A stretch of 64,000 nt of DNA from Flavobacteriales bacterium (GTDB lineage: Bacteria > Bacteroidota > Bacteroidia > Flavobacteriales_F > PHOS-HE28). Both the position numbers and the translations under genes were made by a program. The stretch spans positions 554,416-618,415 of the forward strand of contig JADKJM010000005.1 in assembly GCA_016721005.1 (NCBI GenBank). Reading direction: 5' to 3'. The notes beneath the pieces are model-generated. The model was not told the origin of the DNA. It saw only the letters and a program-made list of their open reading frames with translations, and made no database searches. Shown piece after piece: positions 27,201 to 36,496 of this stretch. Positions within the stretch are counted from its first letter, which is position 1. Every line of letters starts with the position of its first letter.

Positions 27201-30200
27201 GACGAGAGGCAATGGCCCCTTCACCTGCTTGGATATGCGTTTCGCGCAAGCGGCGGAGCCGATCGACCCGTGGAAGGACGACCTCCGCCTGTTGTGGTGC
27301 CAACTGAAGCACGGCCACTTGGCGTTGCATCTCAGCCCGCAGGCTATCGGCCAACATCAACTCGAGTCCGTTGAGTCCGGAAACCCGCTCATCAGCATCC
27401 GCGATCCCCTCCATCCTCGTCCGGTCACCCGCATAATCACGGTAGAGCTGATCGATGATCGCTTCATCCTTGGTGGCATCCGTGAAGACGAGTACCGGAC
27501 GCGTAAGGTCTGCGTCGGACAGGTCGATCTCATTGGCCGTGGAAGAGCCCTCGTCAACCACACGTATCGTGGTCGGTTCGGTTTTCAACCGTTCATCGAT
27601 CGCACTGATCCGGGTCTCCAGTTCCGCACGCTTCGTACGATCGCGCTCGGCTTGCGCCAACTGTTGTAATTCGGCCCGTTCATTCTCCAGCAGGAAGCGA
27701 TCGGTGGTGACGTTCTGCTCCGACCCCTGCGCTCCGCTGCGTGGTTCGGGTGCTGCGGGCTTCGCACCGGGTTCCGTTGCGCGTGGCGAGATGACCTCGC
27801 TCCGTTCGTTCGGTGTTACCCGCACATCCGCTACTTCCACGTTCGTCGTGGTGCGTTCCGCGATCGTTCCTTGTTGCACCTCTGTGGCTCTGGGTTGTGC
27901 GGTTCGCGCATCTCCTTCGGCGCCTTGTCCCAGCGTACGTGTGGAGTTCCTATCCGCTCCACCCGCATCGGTTGCCGAGACCAGGTCCCAATTGAACGAG
28001 CGCGCTTCCAGTGCAGCGGTGTTGGCACTTTCTTGTGCGTTGTAGCGTTCATCGATCGCGAGCGAACCGATGTGCGCATCAACCCCACTGATCCGTTCCG
28101 CCAGCTTTCCTGCTTCTTCCGTGGAAAGTGCAGTACCCGGACCGGGGTCGGTGGCCTGCTCCAGATGTCGGGTCAACGAGACTTGACCCCGTAAAGCTGC
28201 GGTCTCCTTCTCCATGCCGGCCACATTGTTGAAGGCGCTTCCGGTCTCCTTCCGCAAGAAGCCGAGTTGTTGCTCCAGTCCGGTGATCTCCCGATCCAAC
28301 TCCTCTTTCCGTCCCTTGGATCGCGCGTCCTCGCGCTCGCGCTTCACGCGTGCTACGCGATCAGTGAGTTCATTCTCATCGGCGCGTTTGGCATTGGCCG
28401 CTGCCATTGCCCGCTGCACCTCCTTTTCATGGTCCGCTAGGGTATTCCGCGCAGCCTCCGCGGGCTCGGATGCACGATCCGGCCGCGAGCGTTCGTCGAG
28501 GCGTTCCTTCAACGATCGAAGCAGCGGGACCGCTTGATCCTTGTTACCCGATCCGAGAGCCGCAGCCACATCGGTCGCGAGTTTCGCCGCTGCCAGTGAT
28601 CGCTGTCTTGCCGTGAGTGAAGTCGCCGAAAGCGCGGTTCCGGTGTTGATCGCCGCGCGCGCCCTGAGATTCGCCTCACGGGACCGTTGCCGCTCCCGGG
28701 ACGCATCGGTCATCAAGGTGTTCCGCTCGTCATCGGCCGTAGCGGCACCTGCACGGTCCAGCAGGTCCGCCGCACGCTTGGAAGCACCATCGGCTTCACT
28801 CGCCGCTTCCACCGCGATGCCGAAGGCCACCTCCGCCTGTGCCTGCATGGCTTTGGCCTGTGCTTCCTGTTCACTAGCGTCCTCTCGTGCAAGTACGATC
28901 GCCTTCGTCTCATCCACATCGCCGGTGAATCCCGCAATGGTCATCACATCGTCGGACTGCACCGGAACCGGCGCTAGCACCTGAGGTCTGTCCTCCGTCA
29001 CATCCAGCCGCGCACGGCGTTTGATCTCATCGAGCGCGAGCGCGACCAGATCATCTTCAAGCGGGTCCTCGAAATAATTACGAATGGTGAGTTGCTCCAG
29101 ATCGCCGGTGCGATCAAGGATCAATTCCTGGCGGTAGGCCCTTGGCCCTGAGTTCGTCGGCACATCCACCATCCCACCATGCGTTTTTCCGGTCGGGCCG
29201 CATTCCACCTTGTACCGGTAGCGACCCGCACGAGGTACACTGAGCACGTAGTTGCCGTTGAGATCCGTGCGGACGTCGGCCACGCGATCGTTGGTCAGTG
29301 CATCCTCCACCGTGATGTGCGCCTTGCGATCATCGGGATCGAAGCTCGACGCGTAGGTTCCCTTGAATACGGTGATGACCACCGGCAGCTGCGTAGTGAC
29401 CACGCGGTACACATGCAACATGCCTTGGTGACTGTTCCGGCCACTGGCAAAGCAGGCCTCCTTCTGCTCGGCATCCACGATGTAGAAGATATCATCGTCC
29501 GGTGTGTTCACCGCGAAGTCCATGTTCTCCGGCCTGCCGAACGCATCGAGGCCCCGATCATATCCGGCCTTGAACACATCGTAACCGCCCATGCTGTTAT
29601 GCCCCTTGCTGGAGAAGTAGAATGTCTTACCATCCGGGTGCATGAACGGGAAGTCCTCGTCCTGATCGGTATTGATGTATCCTGCGACCTTTTGCGGAAC
29701 TGAAAATGTACCATCCGGAAGGACCTCTGTGCGATAGATATCCTTACCGGTCGAAGCGTCACGGCCATAACTGCCGAAATAGATCGGGCCACCGCTGGTC
29801 GGCACGTACATCACTGAACGTTCCTTCTTCCTCTTATCGAGGCTCGAAAGCAATTCATCCGGTACGACCACGATCCGCCCTCCCATGTCCGCCAGTTCAT
29901 AGAACCGGAAGAACTCAGCATCCGCCACTTCCACCTTGCTCCGGACGGTGATCTCCTTCAAGCTGGACAACAGGGTCTCGCCATTGCGGCATTGCTTCAT
30001 CAACGCGTCGACCGGCCATTCCGCTAATGTTTTCTTGTCAGCAGTTCCCAGAAAACGTTGGTAGGCCACTTGTGCCTCCTTGAAGCGGTAGTTGAGGTGA
30101 TAGGCGCGTCCCATCCAGTACCAGGCCCGCGGATCGATCGTGGGATCCTCGGTGGCGAACTTCAAATGCGTGATGGCCTGTTCCTTCTCCGCACTTCCGA

Positions 30201-30405
30201 ATAACAGGCAGGTACCGAAGCGATAGTTCAACACCCGATCCCCCGGTGTGAGGCTGACGAGCTGGGAATAGAGCGGGTACGCTTCCGCATAACGCTGCTC
30301 CTCGAAGAGCCCGTCCGCTTTGGCACGCACCTGTTGTTCCCCACCCTGCGCAAGCGACAGAAGCGGAAAGAGCATGCCGATAAGTATGACCGAGGTACGG
30401 GTCAT
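24250..30405 (-). CDS. Giant exported TPR / PD40 / coiled-coil / double SPOR-like protein
   Basis: A 2051-aa protein. Signal peptide (MTRTSVILIGMLFPLLSLAQ); TPR repeats (residues about 25-130, including AEAYPLYSQLVSLTPGDRVL); WD40-like PD40 beta-propeller motifs (about 185-340: DFPFMHPDGKTFYFSSKGHN, MGGYDVFKA); a carboxypeptidase-regulatory-like domain (about 370-430); then over 1200 residues rich in Ala/Arg/Glu/Gln, probably coiled coil. At the end are two related SPOR-like domains (VFKVQIGAFRNAVPVEAF and FFTVQVGVYSKPVPLGKLF), each followed by a conserved G-K-R-I-P-x-x-E/D-A strand. The N-terminal architecture recalls T9SS PorE/OmpA-type proteins, but an OmpA domain is absent. It may bridge outer membrane and peptidoglycan. 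A GTG 48 nt upstream is less likely. Confidence 0.75.
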   Translation of the reverse strand: MTRTSVILIGMLFPLLSLAQGGEQQVRAKADGLFEEQRYAEAYPLYSQLVSLTPGDRVLNYRFGTCLLFGSAEKEQAITHLKFATEDPTIDPRAWYWMGRAYHLNYRFKEAQVAYQRFLGTADKKTLAEWPVDALMKQCRNGETLLSSLKEITVRSKVEVADAEFFRFYELADMGGRIVVVPDELLSSLDKRKKERSVMYVPTSGGPIYFGSYGRDASTGKDIYRTEVLPDGTFSVPQKVAGYINTDQDEDFPFMHPDGKTFYFSSKGHNSMGGYDVFKAGYDRGLDAFGRPENMDFAVNTPDDDIFYIVDAEQKEACFASGRNSHQGMLHVYRVVTTQLPVVITVFKGTYASSFDPDDRKAHITVEDALTNDRVADVRTDLNGNYVLSVPRAGRYRYKVECGPTGKTHGGMVDVPTNSGPRAYRQELILDRTGDLEQLTIRNYFEDPLEDDLVALALDEIKRRARLDVTEDRPQVLAPVPVQSDDVMTIAGFTGDVDETKAIVLAREDASEQEAQAKAMQAQAEVAFGIAVEAASEADGASKRAADLLDRAGAATADDERNTLMTDASRERQRSREANLRARAAINTGTALSATSLTARQRSLAAAKLATDVAAALGSGNKDQAVPLLRSLKERLDERSRPDRASEPAEAARNTLADHEKEVQRAMAAANAKRADENELTDRVARVKREREDARSKGRKEELDREITGLEQQLGFLRKETGSAFNNVAGMEKETAALRGQVSLTRHLEQATDPGPGTALSTEEAGKLAERISGVDAHIGSLAIDERYNAQESANTAALEARSFNWDLVSATDAGGADRNSTRTLGQGAEGDARTAQPRATEVQQGTIAERTTTNVEVADVRVTPNERSEVISPRATEPGAKPAAPEPRSGAQGSEQNVTTDRFLLENERAELQQLAQAERDRTKRAELETRISAIDERLKTEPTTIRVVDEGSSTANEIDLSDADLTRPVLVFTDATKDEAIIDQLYRDYAGDRTRMEGIADADERVSGLNGLELMLADSLRAEMQRQVAVLQLAPQQAEVVLPRVDRLRRLRETHIQAGEGAIASRQQEVSGIQPTQPREASVPERTATRRMDGTDPIDDRFISIDRYAGNVFASKIEHRSQAKGVDDAVAAKNADLVRIDGLTTRIDSMERQLSGTPLGKDSDRMRKRIDQLIDERYIIRTDLGQRSAFLMQEEWKAAGDSLEKVIALTRPRGLAPDEPLLVMAQQMQAEAKDTFASAAQMRKRADRSENIIERDSLYRRAYRTELVALLAMDRAITVQNYLSGDKHQRGGSLTYEEVANRVLGIEPVQARTEEIAEIKSGQPADGTIPAVHVDRSTVSNTSPDGASRVREGSDAEQRIAEPVDPVADRVTQAHAEKSNQHAPAVRISEGDEQTKAMLAAIEQRLGNKAYVSPQVYEQFLAGESTLVQPGKQDPDQDPDLLALRVERNAQAAADLEQRSKEATTRAEALADSATTARKRDREELERMAIRERALSDSLHQASIAEADAAQANEALRLDAEVSKRLRERLLKFYYITAEERDMLLMDGDASRFFQMRTRALEQYQAADDAEAAASSNREVSQTLSEQVATTKRDAAAGRVPAEEANTRVRILQGRATALAQRADSLEVVAARLKGAAGINESQAGVLLQGLPAERSNELMALEMRTRRTETLLAEARSQAGTIPPAATPPSAVVVVAPRQTNVQTTPVNERPVDPTIPASTPSERAAVPARIEARPTTTERPLPFRVPKELVEDIFALRDPRVQREEPIPMDVPMPEGIVFKVQIGAFRNAVPVEAFSDMTPVMGETVAGGLVRYSAGLFTGFEQAAVAKDLVRDRGYRDAFVVAYQDGKRIPLGDAIRAERVNTTVAERPLNAQPQDRTVGTVQPATQEVHPAAVIQSPVTIPATSEPDIATILAAYPGTVEEVVSRFAPAADAASYYNVPGAAPAKQVETVKGLFFTVQVGVYSKPVPLGKLFNISPLNSERTATEKIRYTTGMYLDMEQARIRKDETVVLGVKDAFVTAYLNGKRIPMREASALLEKFGPAILAKP

Positions 30406-30449
30406 GGTCCGAGAGTGGCCGCTTGTACCCCTATGAAGCATTTGAGGTT

Positions 30450-31100
30450 TCACCGGGAGGAGCCGCTCCTACCGGCCAGGGTCATACGGTTCTCTTCGCC
30501 ACGCAACAATCGGCCGATGTTCTCCCGGTGGGTATAGAAGACCATCAGGCAAAGCACCACGGCGAATCCGATCTTCACCGCGCTGAGTTCCTGGTAGATG
30601 AGGATCACGGCCAATGGGAAAGAAGCTGCGGCACACAGTGATCCCAACGAAACGTATCGCGACAGGAAGAAGACCAACGCGAAGACGACCACGCAAATAG
30701 CACCGGCCCCGGGATGCACGGCCAGCACACCGCCCAATGATGTGGCCACTCCCTTCCCGCCCCGGAAGTTGGCAAACACCGGATACAAGTGGCCGATCAC
30801 CGCTGCGATCACCAAGGCCACACGCAGCCACATCCATGGTCCTTTGTCCACTTGCAACTCGCTGAAGTTGGGGAGGATCCGAACCGGTAGGAATCCCTTC
30901 AGGATATCGATAAGAAGGACCGGCACGCCCGCCTTCGGGCCGAGGACGCGGAACGTATTGGTCGCACCCGCATTGCCACTTCCATGCTGGCGGACATCCA
31001 CGCTGAAGAAGGCCTTGCCCCACCAGACACTGGTAGGAATACTGCCGCACAAATAGGCGAGGATCATCGCGGCAATGCCGTACACCCAAGGGAACTCCAT
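30450..31100 (-). CDS. plsY: Glycerol-3-phosphate 1-O-acyltransferase PlsY
   Basis: A 216-aa polytopic protein with PlsY motifs: CGSIPTSVWWGKAFFSVDVR, GSGNAGATNTFRVLG (phosphate-binding Gly-rich loop) and FRGGKGVATSLGGVLAVHPG. It transfers acyl from acyl-phosphate to glycerol-3-phosphate, the first step of phospholipid synthesis. It starts 3 nt after the stop of the 1505-aa gene and is followed 44 nt later by the 2051-aa gene, suggesting one transcript. Confidence 0.95.
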   Translation of the reverse strand: MEFPWVYGIAAMILAYLCGSIPTSVWWGKAFFSVDVRQHGSGNAGATNTFRVLGPKAGVPVLLIDILKGFLPVRILPNFSELQVDKGPWMWLRVALVIAAVIGHLYPVFANFRGGKGVATSLGGVLAVHPGAGAICVVVFALVFFLSRYVSLGSLCAAASFPLAVILIYQELSAVKIGFAVVLCLMVFYTHRENIGRLLRGEENRMTLAGRSGSSR

Positions 31101-31103
31101 GGT

Positions 31104-34100
31104 TCAGAGACCGAAGCGTTCGCGGAAATCGTCCACTTTCTTCTTGTTGGTGAGGATGTACTGGTAGTCCGCTTGATCACGGCCGCCCTCCAGCTTCCTC
31201 TTGTCGTCCTTCACCTCGGCCAGCATGGTATTGAACTGCTGGTCGCTGCTATAGGCGTAAAGGTAGTTCCGCGTGTATTGGAAGAAATAGTAGGTCTGGT
31301 CATCCATCGCGAGGTAGATGGTCATGATGTCGCCACTGCGTTTCCGTTCCACCTGCACCTTGCCCTTCACCATGCGGTACACAGGCTTCTTGAGGATGGT
31401 GGCCACACCGATGGGTCCATCGCTGACCCAGCTTTGTTCGGGGCCATCCCAGCGCAATTTCACATCACCGAGCACGATCGGCTTCACGAGTTCATCCGGC
31501 AATTTCTTGATCTCCCCCTTGATGCTGAGTTCGCTGATGAGCTTGTCCGATCGCTCCAAGCCGAGCACCTCGCGCATCATCTTCTCGTAGTAGGTCTTGC
31601 TGATGTCCAGCGCCTGCTGATCAGGGTACGCGATGATCTCGGCGGCCATCCGTTCCAGCGCGTTCTCCAAAAAGTGGAAGTCCGCTACGACAACGCCACT
31701 TCCGTACGTCTTCTGCCCGTCGGTCTCGTAGCGCATCGCCCCCACCTGGAAGAGCTTGATCCGACCGAGGTTCACGCCGAGATCGATGCGACCATCGGTG
31801 AGCACCGCACAATTCTCCACCGCCAAACTCACGAGCTGTCCGGGTAGATCGCGCTGGCGGATCTTGTCCTTGTTGGAGATCACGTACTCCTTCCGACCCT
31901 TGTCGTAGAACAGCAAGCCGCTCGCCGCGATCACGCGCTTGTCATCCTTGCTTCGCGTGCGGCTGAGAAAGGTGCCATACGTACTGAAGGGGTCCTCGTC
32001 GGTGAGGAAGATGCCCGCTCCGATGAGCGCACCTTGGTCATCGTAAAGCGTATCGCCCACGGGAATGAATACTTCCAGTGGGTCTATGGCTCCGGCGAAC
32101 CGCATCCAATTTCGCGCTAGGCCTTCACACCCGTGTTGGATGCGCGTGCTACCGGTGAAGGTGAGTTCCTTGATGCTGGCCGTGAGCGCGATATCGCCGA
32201 AGAAGTCGAAGGCCGGACTCAACTGGAAGTCCTGGTCCTGCGGGATGCGCCCGACCGCGCGCGTCTGGTACGCCGTATCCACACCGATGCTGAAGAGGTT
32301 GATGGGCAACTTCCGGTTGTTCTCATCCACATAGTCGATGGTCCCGGTGGCGGTGTAGTTCCGTTTCGCCTTGATATTGGCCGTGGCGTTGTAGATGCGG
32401 TGGAACCTGGTAACGAAGTTTGCCGTGATCACCGTGTTCTCCAGCGGGTCCATCTCGGCGTTCTTCCGGATCCTGACCTGCATACTGTCTGGCGTGATCA
32501 ATGCATCGGCCACTTGGATATACTGCACGTCCGTAGCGGTGATCAAGTGCTTCTTCAGATCGTAGCGCGCTTTGGGCGCCATGAAGTTCAAACTGTCCTG
32601 GTCCGGCCGGATGCTGATGAAATTGCTTCCCGATAGTTGTAGGTCCTCCGCTCCTTCCGCAGCCGTGCGGTCGCTCTCCAGTTCGATATCCCCTTGGTCC
32701 ATGAACCACTTGAAGCGGTCCATATAGCAGATGTACTGGTTCACCGGGAATTCCACTTTCGTCTCACTGCCGTTGCTCACGAACTCGCCGATCCGTTCAT
32801 CCAGTTTCACCGTGGCGTTCACGTTATCCGTGCGGAAGGCGATGCTGCTGGTATCCCCTTCGGTGAGGCGGAAGTCGCTGGTATCCGCGTGCAACTGCAT
32901 GGTCTGGAACTGGAACAGCCTCGACTTCAATGTGGCGTTCCGGAAATCGATCAGGCCCGCTCCGGTCATACCGGCCGGGGTCAGGTCCGTGCTACCATGC
33001 AATACCGCTTGGTCATCGTACATGACCAAGGGCCGCTTCAACATCTCGGTATGCAGGACCTCACGCGTGTTCTCCAGACGGATGAATACGCCGCCAGCCT
33101 CCACGTGCGGCACCTTGGCTGGTTTGGCGCTCGCGATATTGGTCAAGGTATCCGCGCGACCCAGTGTGCTGTCAGGTGTGAAGACCAACTGCTTCGATGA
33201 CAATGATGTGGTGAGGAAGCGCAGATCCCCGTTACCCTGTAGTCCACGATTGTTGAGGCTGATGGTATTCGTGAAGTTCCCTTTACGTCCATAGAGCGGC
33301 ATTCCGCCATCGCCGGTCCCACGGACGAATCCGAGCGCATAGTCCCGCTGCAAACGCAGAGGCTCGCGGATGTCCGGGAAGATACCCGCACTTACCAGCG
33401 TTCCGGTGAATGTCAGTCCTTCATTGGTGAAGTTGTCCAGTGAATCGATCTGGAACGGGTCGCTCCGGTAGTAGAACTTATCCCTTCCATAGACACCACG
33501 TTGGATACCCTTCCGATCATAGAAGACATAGCTCTCCCGTGCGCTGTTGAACTTGGGATAGGCCGGATATTTCTCCTGTTGCCTTCCGCTCTTGTTGCTG
33601 GGTGCATCGATCTCCAGCGTTCCGCTCACTTGTTCCAGCACGTTCTTCACACGCACCAGCGGGGTCTCGCCTTCCGCATTCTTCTCGAAGCTCGTGGCCA
33701 TGAATGAAACGCTGTCCACATTGATGAGGTCGATGACGAAGGGATCGTAATGGAAGTAGTACTCCTTGCCGTAATACTGCAGCCGCCCGGCCTTGATGCT
33801 CCCGGAGAACGTGAAGTCACGGTTCTTCTTGATCGTGATCATCTTCTCCGCCGGATAGATGCGCACGTCCTGTGAATCGCTCATGTTGATCACCGATACG
33901 CCACGCATGGCCAGGTCGAAGTTCAACAGGTTGAGCGTGGCATTCACATCATCATCCACAGAACTGTTGAACTGGAGCACATCGTAATCCTGCTTGCCTG
34001 CGCTGTTCAGGATGTGTTGCCGCAACCGGGGCTGCACCTGCACGAATTCGGTTTCCGGATCGTAGTCCAGATAGCCCTTGTTGCTCATGTCGATCAGCAG

Positions 34101-35621
34101 GGGGATCACGCTGGCGATCTGCATCCGGCTGAAGACCGCGAATTCCTTGGCGTAGAACATCCCGCCGTTGGTCTTGCTGAAGTCATTCAACCGGACCAAC
34201 GGATGCACGTTGTCCACACCGAGCATGCCCATGTAGCGCTTCTCCCGGTAGTAGGCGAAGCTCTCGAAGCTCGCCTTGTTCTGTGTGCTGCCGCTCAGGT
34301 TGCCGAGGTGTATGAGTGGATCGCCTTGTTTCCACGTCAGCACCTCGAAGTACATGTCGAGCTGGTGATAGGTGTTGTAGAAGGGCGCCTTCCCCAATCC
34401 TTCATCCTTCTTGATGATGGAGAGCAACTTCTTGTCGCGCATGAACCGCAGACTGGCACTCTGGTGGTAAAGACTGTCCTTGTCCAAGCGCACGCGCACA
34501 GCCACTTCATCACTGGTGATCCGTTCCGGTTCAATACTGAAGCGGGTTCCGCTGGTGACGATGAACGGGCGACCATCGCGGTAGAAGGTGAGGAAGGCCG
34601 GCTCCTCCTTGGTACCATAGCCTTGCAGCTTGGCGCCCTGCATGCTGAAGCCGCCCTCGAAGTCGATCCCCTCCACGATGTTGCGGATCTTCATGCGGCG
34701 GTCATAGCTCTCGAAGCGCGGGTAGGAAGCGTTGTCCTCGTCCACGTTCGCCAGCAACTTCTCCGCGAACTTTCCCAGTAGCGTGCGCTCGAAGTACGGA
34801 TCATTGAATTGCACGGTATCCACTTCGAACGCGGAACTCTTCATCCGCACTTCGTATGGGTGGTCCCACTCGGCGAACGTGGCTGTCGGTTTCAGTCCAG
34901 CACGTTCCCATGTGACCTTTCCATCCTTCCCCTTCCAAATGCCCACGGTCGGAAGGAACGTACCGGAGGTGTTCAGGATCACCGTACTGTCCCCTTTCGC
35001 CATGCACACCAGGTCCGTTCGCGCGAATGTGATCAAGGGTATGCTGTCGAATGTAAAAGTGAACGCCTTGGACCGGCTTCGCCAAGTGGTGCTCGGGCTT
35101 TTCAATAGATCGCCATTGCGGAAGAGTCCCGCGCAAGTGGTGATGAATGCGGAAACGTTCTGCTTGCGACTACCCTGCACGAGCGTCTCCATGCCCTGCA
35201 TCCATGCATCGAATTCGGTGGCGCTCCTTCCTGTTCCGGGAAATGCCGCGACGCAATCGAGGTAATCGCGAAAGCCTGGAAATGCTTCGAAGCGCTTCTT
35301 CAACATGAAGTTGGACACCTCCACGATGCGCACCCGCTGGCGTTCGCTGTAATAGGTGCCGTTCCACACCGGAGCGAAGACCTGCTCAATGAAAGGCCGC
35401 GCTTCCTTCTTGTCCGCCTCGTTGAGGAAGGCCGTCATCTCTTGCAGGAAGAGCGCTTGATCCGCAGAGAAGGGCTTGGTTTGGGAGAAGACCGGGACAG
35501 TGAAGGCGAGCGAGAGGAGGAACAATGCTACACGCTGCACGCTACACGCAGGTTCGCATCTGCGACGTGAAGCGTGCAGCGTTCTGCCTGAGGCCTGCGC
35601 GCTGGTTCGTGCGATCTTCAT
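31104..35621 (-). CDS. Giant (1505 aa) exported protein of unknown function
   Basis: Not assignable to a named family. The predicted signal region (VALFLLSLAFTVPVFSQ) sits about 30 residues from the ATG, unusually far. The extension (RTLHASRRRCEPACSVQRV) is encoded by a palindromic element. A GTG at 35540 (VQRVALFLL) would give a normal signal peptide (1478 aa). The mature protein is rich in short beta strands with repeated FxGSI/GxLxY-type segments, somewhat like OstA/LptA-type folds, and ends YQYILTNKKKVDDFRERFGL. The ATG overlaps the prmA stop by 3 nt (ATGA context). Periplasmic or outer-membrane location is inferred. Confidence 0.7.
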   Translation of the reverse strand: MKIARTSAQASGRTLHASRRRCEPACSVQRVALFLLSLAFTVPVFSQTKPFSADQALFLQEMTAFLNEADKKEARPFIEQVFAPVWNGTYYSERQRVRIVEVSNFMLKKRFEAFPGFRDYLDCVAAFPGTGRSATEFDAWMQGMETLVQGSRKQNVSAFITTCAGLFRNGDLLKSPSTTWRSRSKAFTFTFDSIPLITFARTDLVCMAKGDSTVILNTSGTFLPTVGIWKGKDGKVTWERAGLKPTATFAEWDHPYEVRMKSSAFEVDTVQFNDPYFERTLLGKFAEKLLANVDEDNASYPRFESYDRRMKIRNIVEGIDFEGGFSMQGAKLQGYGTKEEPAFLTFYRDGRPFIVTSGTRFSIEPERITSDEVAVRVRLDKDSLYHQSASLRFMRDKKLLSIIKKDEGLGKAPFYNTYHQLDMYFEVLTWKQGDPLIHLGNLSGSTQNKASFESFAYYREKRYMGMLGVDNVHPLVRLNDFSKTNGGMFYAKEFAVFSRMQIASVIPLLIDMSNKGYLDYDPETEFVQVQPRLRQHILNSAGKQDYDVLQFNSSVDDDVNATLNLLNFDLAMRGVSVINMSDSQDVRIYPAEKMITIKKNRDFTFSGSIKAGRLQYYGKEYYFHYDPFVIDLINVDSVSFMATSFEKNAEGETPLVRVKNVLEQVSGTLEIDAPSNKSGRQQEKYPAYPKFNSARESYVFYDRKGIQRGVYGRDKFYYRSDPFQIDSLDNFTNEGLTFTGTLVSAGIFPDIREPLRLQRDYALGFVRGTGDGGMPLYGRKGNFTNTISLNNRGLQGNGDLRFLTTSLSSKQLVFTPDSTLGRADTLTNIASAKPAKVPHVEAGGVFIRLENTREVLHTEMLKRPLVMYDDQAVLHGSTDLTPAGMTGAGLIDFRNATLKSRLFQFQTMQLHADTSDFRLTEGDTSSIAFRTDNVNATVKLDERIGEFVSNGSETKVEFPVNQYICYMDRFKWFMDQGDIELESDRTAAEGAEDLQLSGSNFISIRPDQDSLNFMAPKARYDLKKHLITATDVQYIQVADALITPDSMQVRIRKNAEMDPLENTVITANFVTRFHRIYNATANIKAKRNYTATGTIDYVDENNRKLPINLFSIGVDTAYQTRAVGRIPQDQDFQLSPAFDFFGDIALTASIKELTFTGSTRIQHGCEGLARNWMRFAGAIDPLEVFIPVGDTLYDDQGALIGAGIFLTDEDPFSTYGTFLSRTRSKDDKRVIAASGLLFYDKGRKEYVISNKDKIRQRDLPGQLVSLAVENCAVLTDGRIDLGVNLGRIKLFQVGAMRYETDGQKTYGSGVVVADFHFLENALERMAAEIIAYPDQQALDISKTYYEKMMREVLGLERSDKLISELSIKGEIKKLPDELVKPIVLGDVKLRWDGPEQSWVSDGPIGVATILKKPVYRMVKGKVQVERKRSGDIMTIYLAMDDQTYYFFQYTRNYLYAYSSDQQFNTMLAEVKDDKRKLEGGRDQADYQYILTNKKKVDDFRERFGL
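35532..35582. repeat. Palindromic element at the start of the 1505-aa gene
   Basis: A perfect 12-bp inverted repeat (35532-35543 ACGCTGCACGCT; 35571-35582 AGCGTGCAGCGT) surrounds a 27-nt loop that itself has a CGCAG/CTGCG pair. It lies between the prmA-overlapping ATG and the hydrophobic signal sequence. If the first ATG is used it is translated as RTLHASRRRCEPACSVQR. It could be an inserted palindrome or an mRNA hairpin controlling the GTG start. Confidence 0.65.
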
Positions 35622-36472
35622 CCTTTCCTGCATCCCAAGAGTGCCCACTCTCCTTCCTGCATGCGTTCCGCAAGTTCCAAGCCGTGGTCCTTTGCGCGCT
35701 GCGCAAGCATGTGCCGATCCCCGGGGACGAAACCGCTCAGAAAAAGGGCGGCACCCGGACGCATGGCAGAGGCTAACAGCGGCATGGCATCGAGCAGGAC
35801 ATTGCGTTCGATGTTGGCCAAAATAGCGTCGAACGTGAGGCCCTTCAGGGAATCGGCCACACCCTTTTCCACAGTGATCGCGTGACAACCGTTCAACTCG
35901 GCGTTGTGCCGTGCATTCTCCACAGCACCGGGGTCGATATCGATCGCGAGGACTTCCTTGGCTCCTAAACGCTCGGCGAGGATGGCCAGCACACCGGTCC
36001 CGCAGCCCAGATCACACACCTTCTTTCCCGTTAGATCAAGGCCTTGCATGGCTTGGACCATCATCCGCGTAGTGGCATGATGTCCGGTACCGAAGGCCAT
36101 CCGCGGGGTGATGATCAGCTCGTGAGTGAACCCCGGCTTCGCGTCGTGGAAGTCCGCACGGATCCGAACGAAGTCGCCGACCTCCACGGGTTGGAAGCTA
36201 CTCTCCCACTCGGCGTTCCAGTTCCGGTCGGCGATCTCCAGCGCCGTCCAACTCACGGTCACGTGCGGATCACGCAGCGTGAGCAGGAACGCGAGCTTTG
36301 CTTCATTGAACAGTTCAGTGCGGATGTATGCCTTCAACTCCCCTGAGGGTCCGATGGGATCGGTGAAACCGTTCTCGAAACTATCATACCCGATATCCGC
36401 CAGTTCCACTTGGAGCAGGTCGCGCCACGGATCCACGGGGCTCAGGAGGAAGGTGACTTCGGTGTAGGGCAT
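35618..36472 (-). CDS. prmA: Ribosomal protein L11 methyltransferase
   Basis: A 284-aa SAM-dependent methyltransferase (MPYTEVTFLLSPVD start). Motif I is DLGCGTGVLAILAERLGAKEVLAIDIDP. Upstream is the PrmA-specific FGTGHHATTRMMVQAM, and the post-motif ILANIERNVLLDAMPLL carries the N-P-P-Y-equivalent (here N-I-E-R). It trimethylates lysines and the N-terminus of L11. It lies in a run tpiA-prmA-(1505-aa gene)-plsY on the minus strand. Longer frames upstream cross the repeat at 36497, so the short start is preferred. Confidence 0.93.
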   Translation of the reverse strand: MPYTEVTFLLSPVDPWRDLLQVELADIGYDSFENGFTDPIGPSGELKAYIRTELFNEAKLAFLLTLRDPHVTVSWTALEIADRNWNAEWESSFQPVEVGDFVRIRADFHDAKPGFTHELIITPRMAFGTGHHATTRMMVQAMQGLDLTGKKVCDLGCGTGVLAILAERLGAKEVLAIDIDPGAVENARHNAELNGCHAITVEKGVADSLKGLTFDAILANIERNVLLDAMPLLASAMRPGAALFLSGFVPGDRHMLAQRAKDHGLELAERMQEGEWALLGCRKG

Positions 36473-36496
36473 CGTTGGTCGTGGTGAACGTTGATC

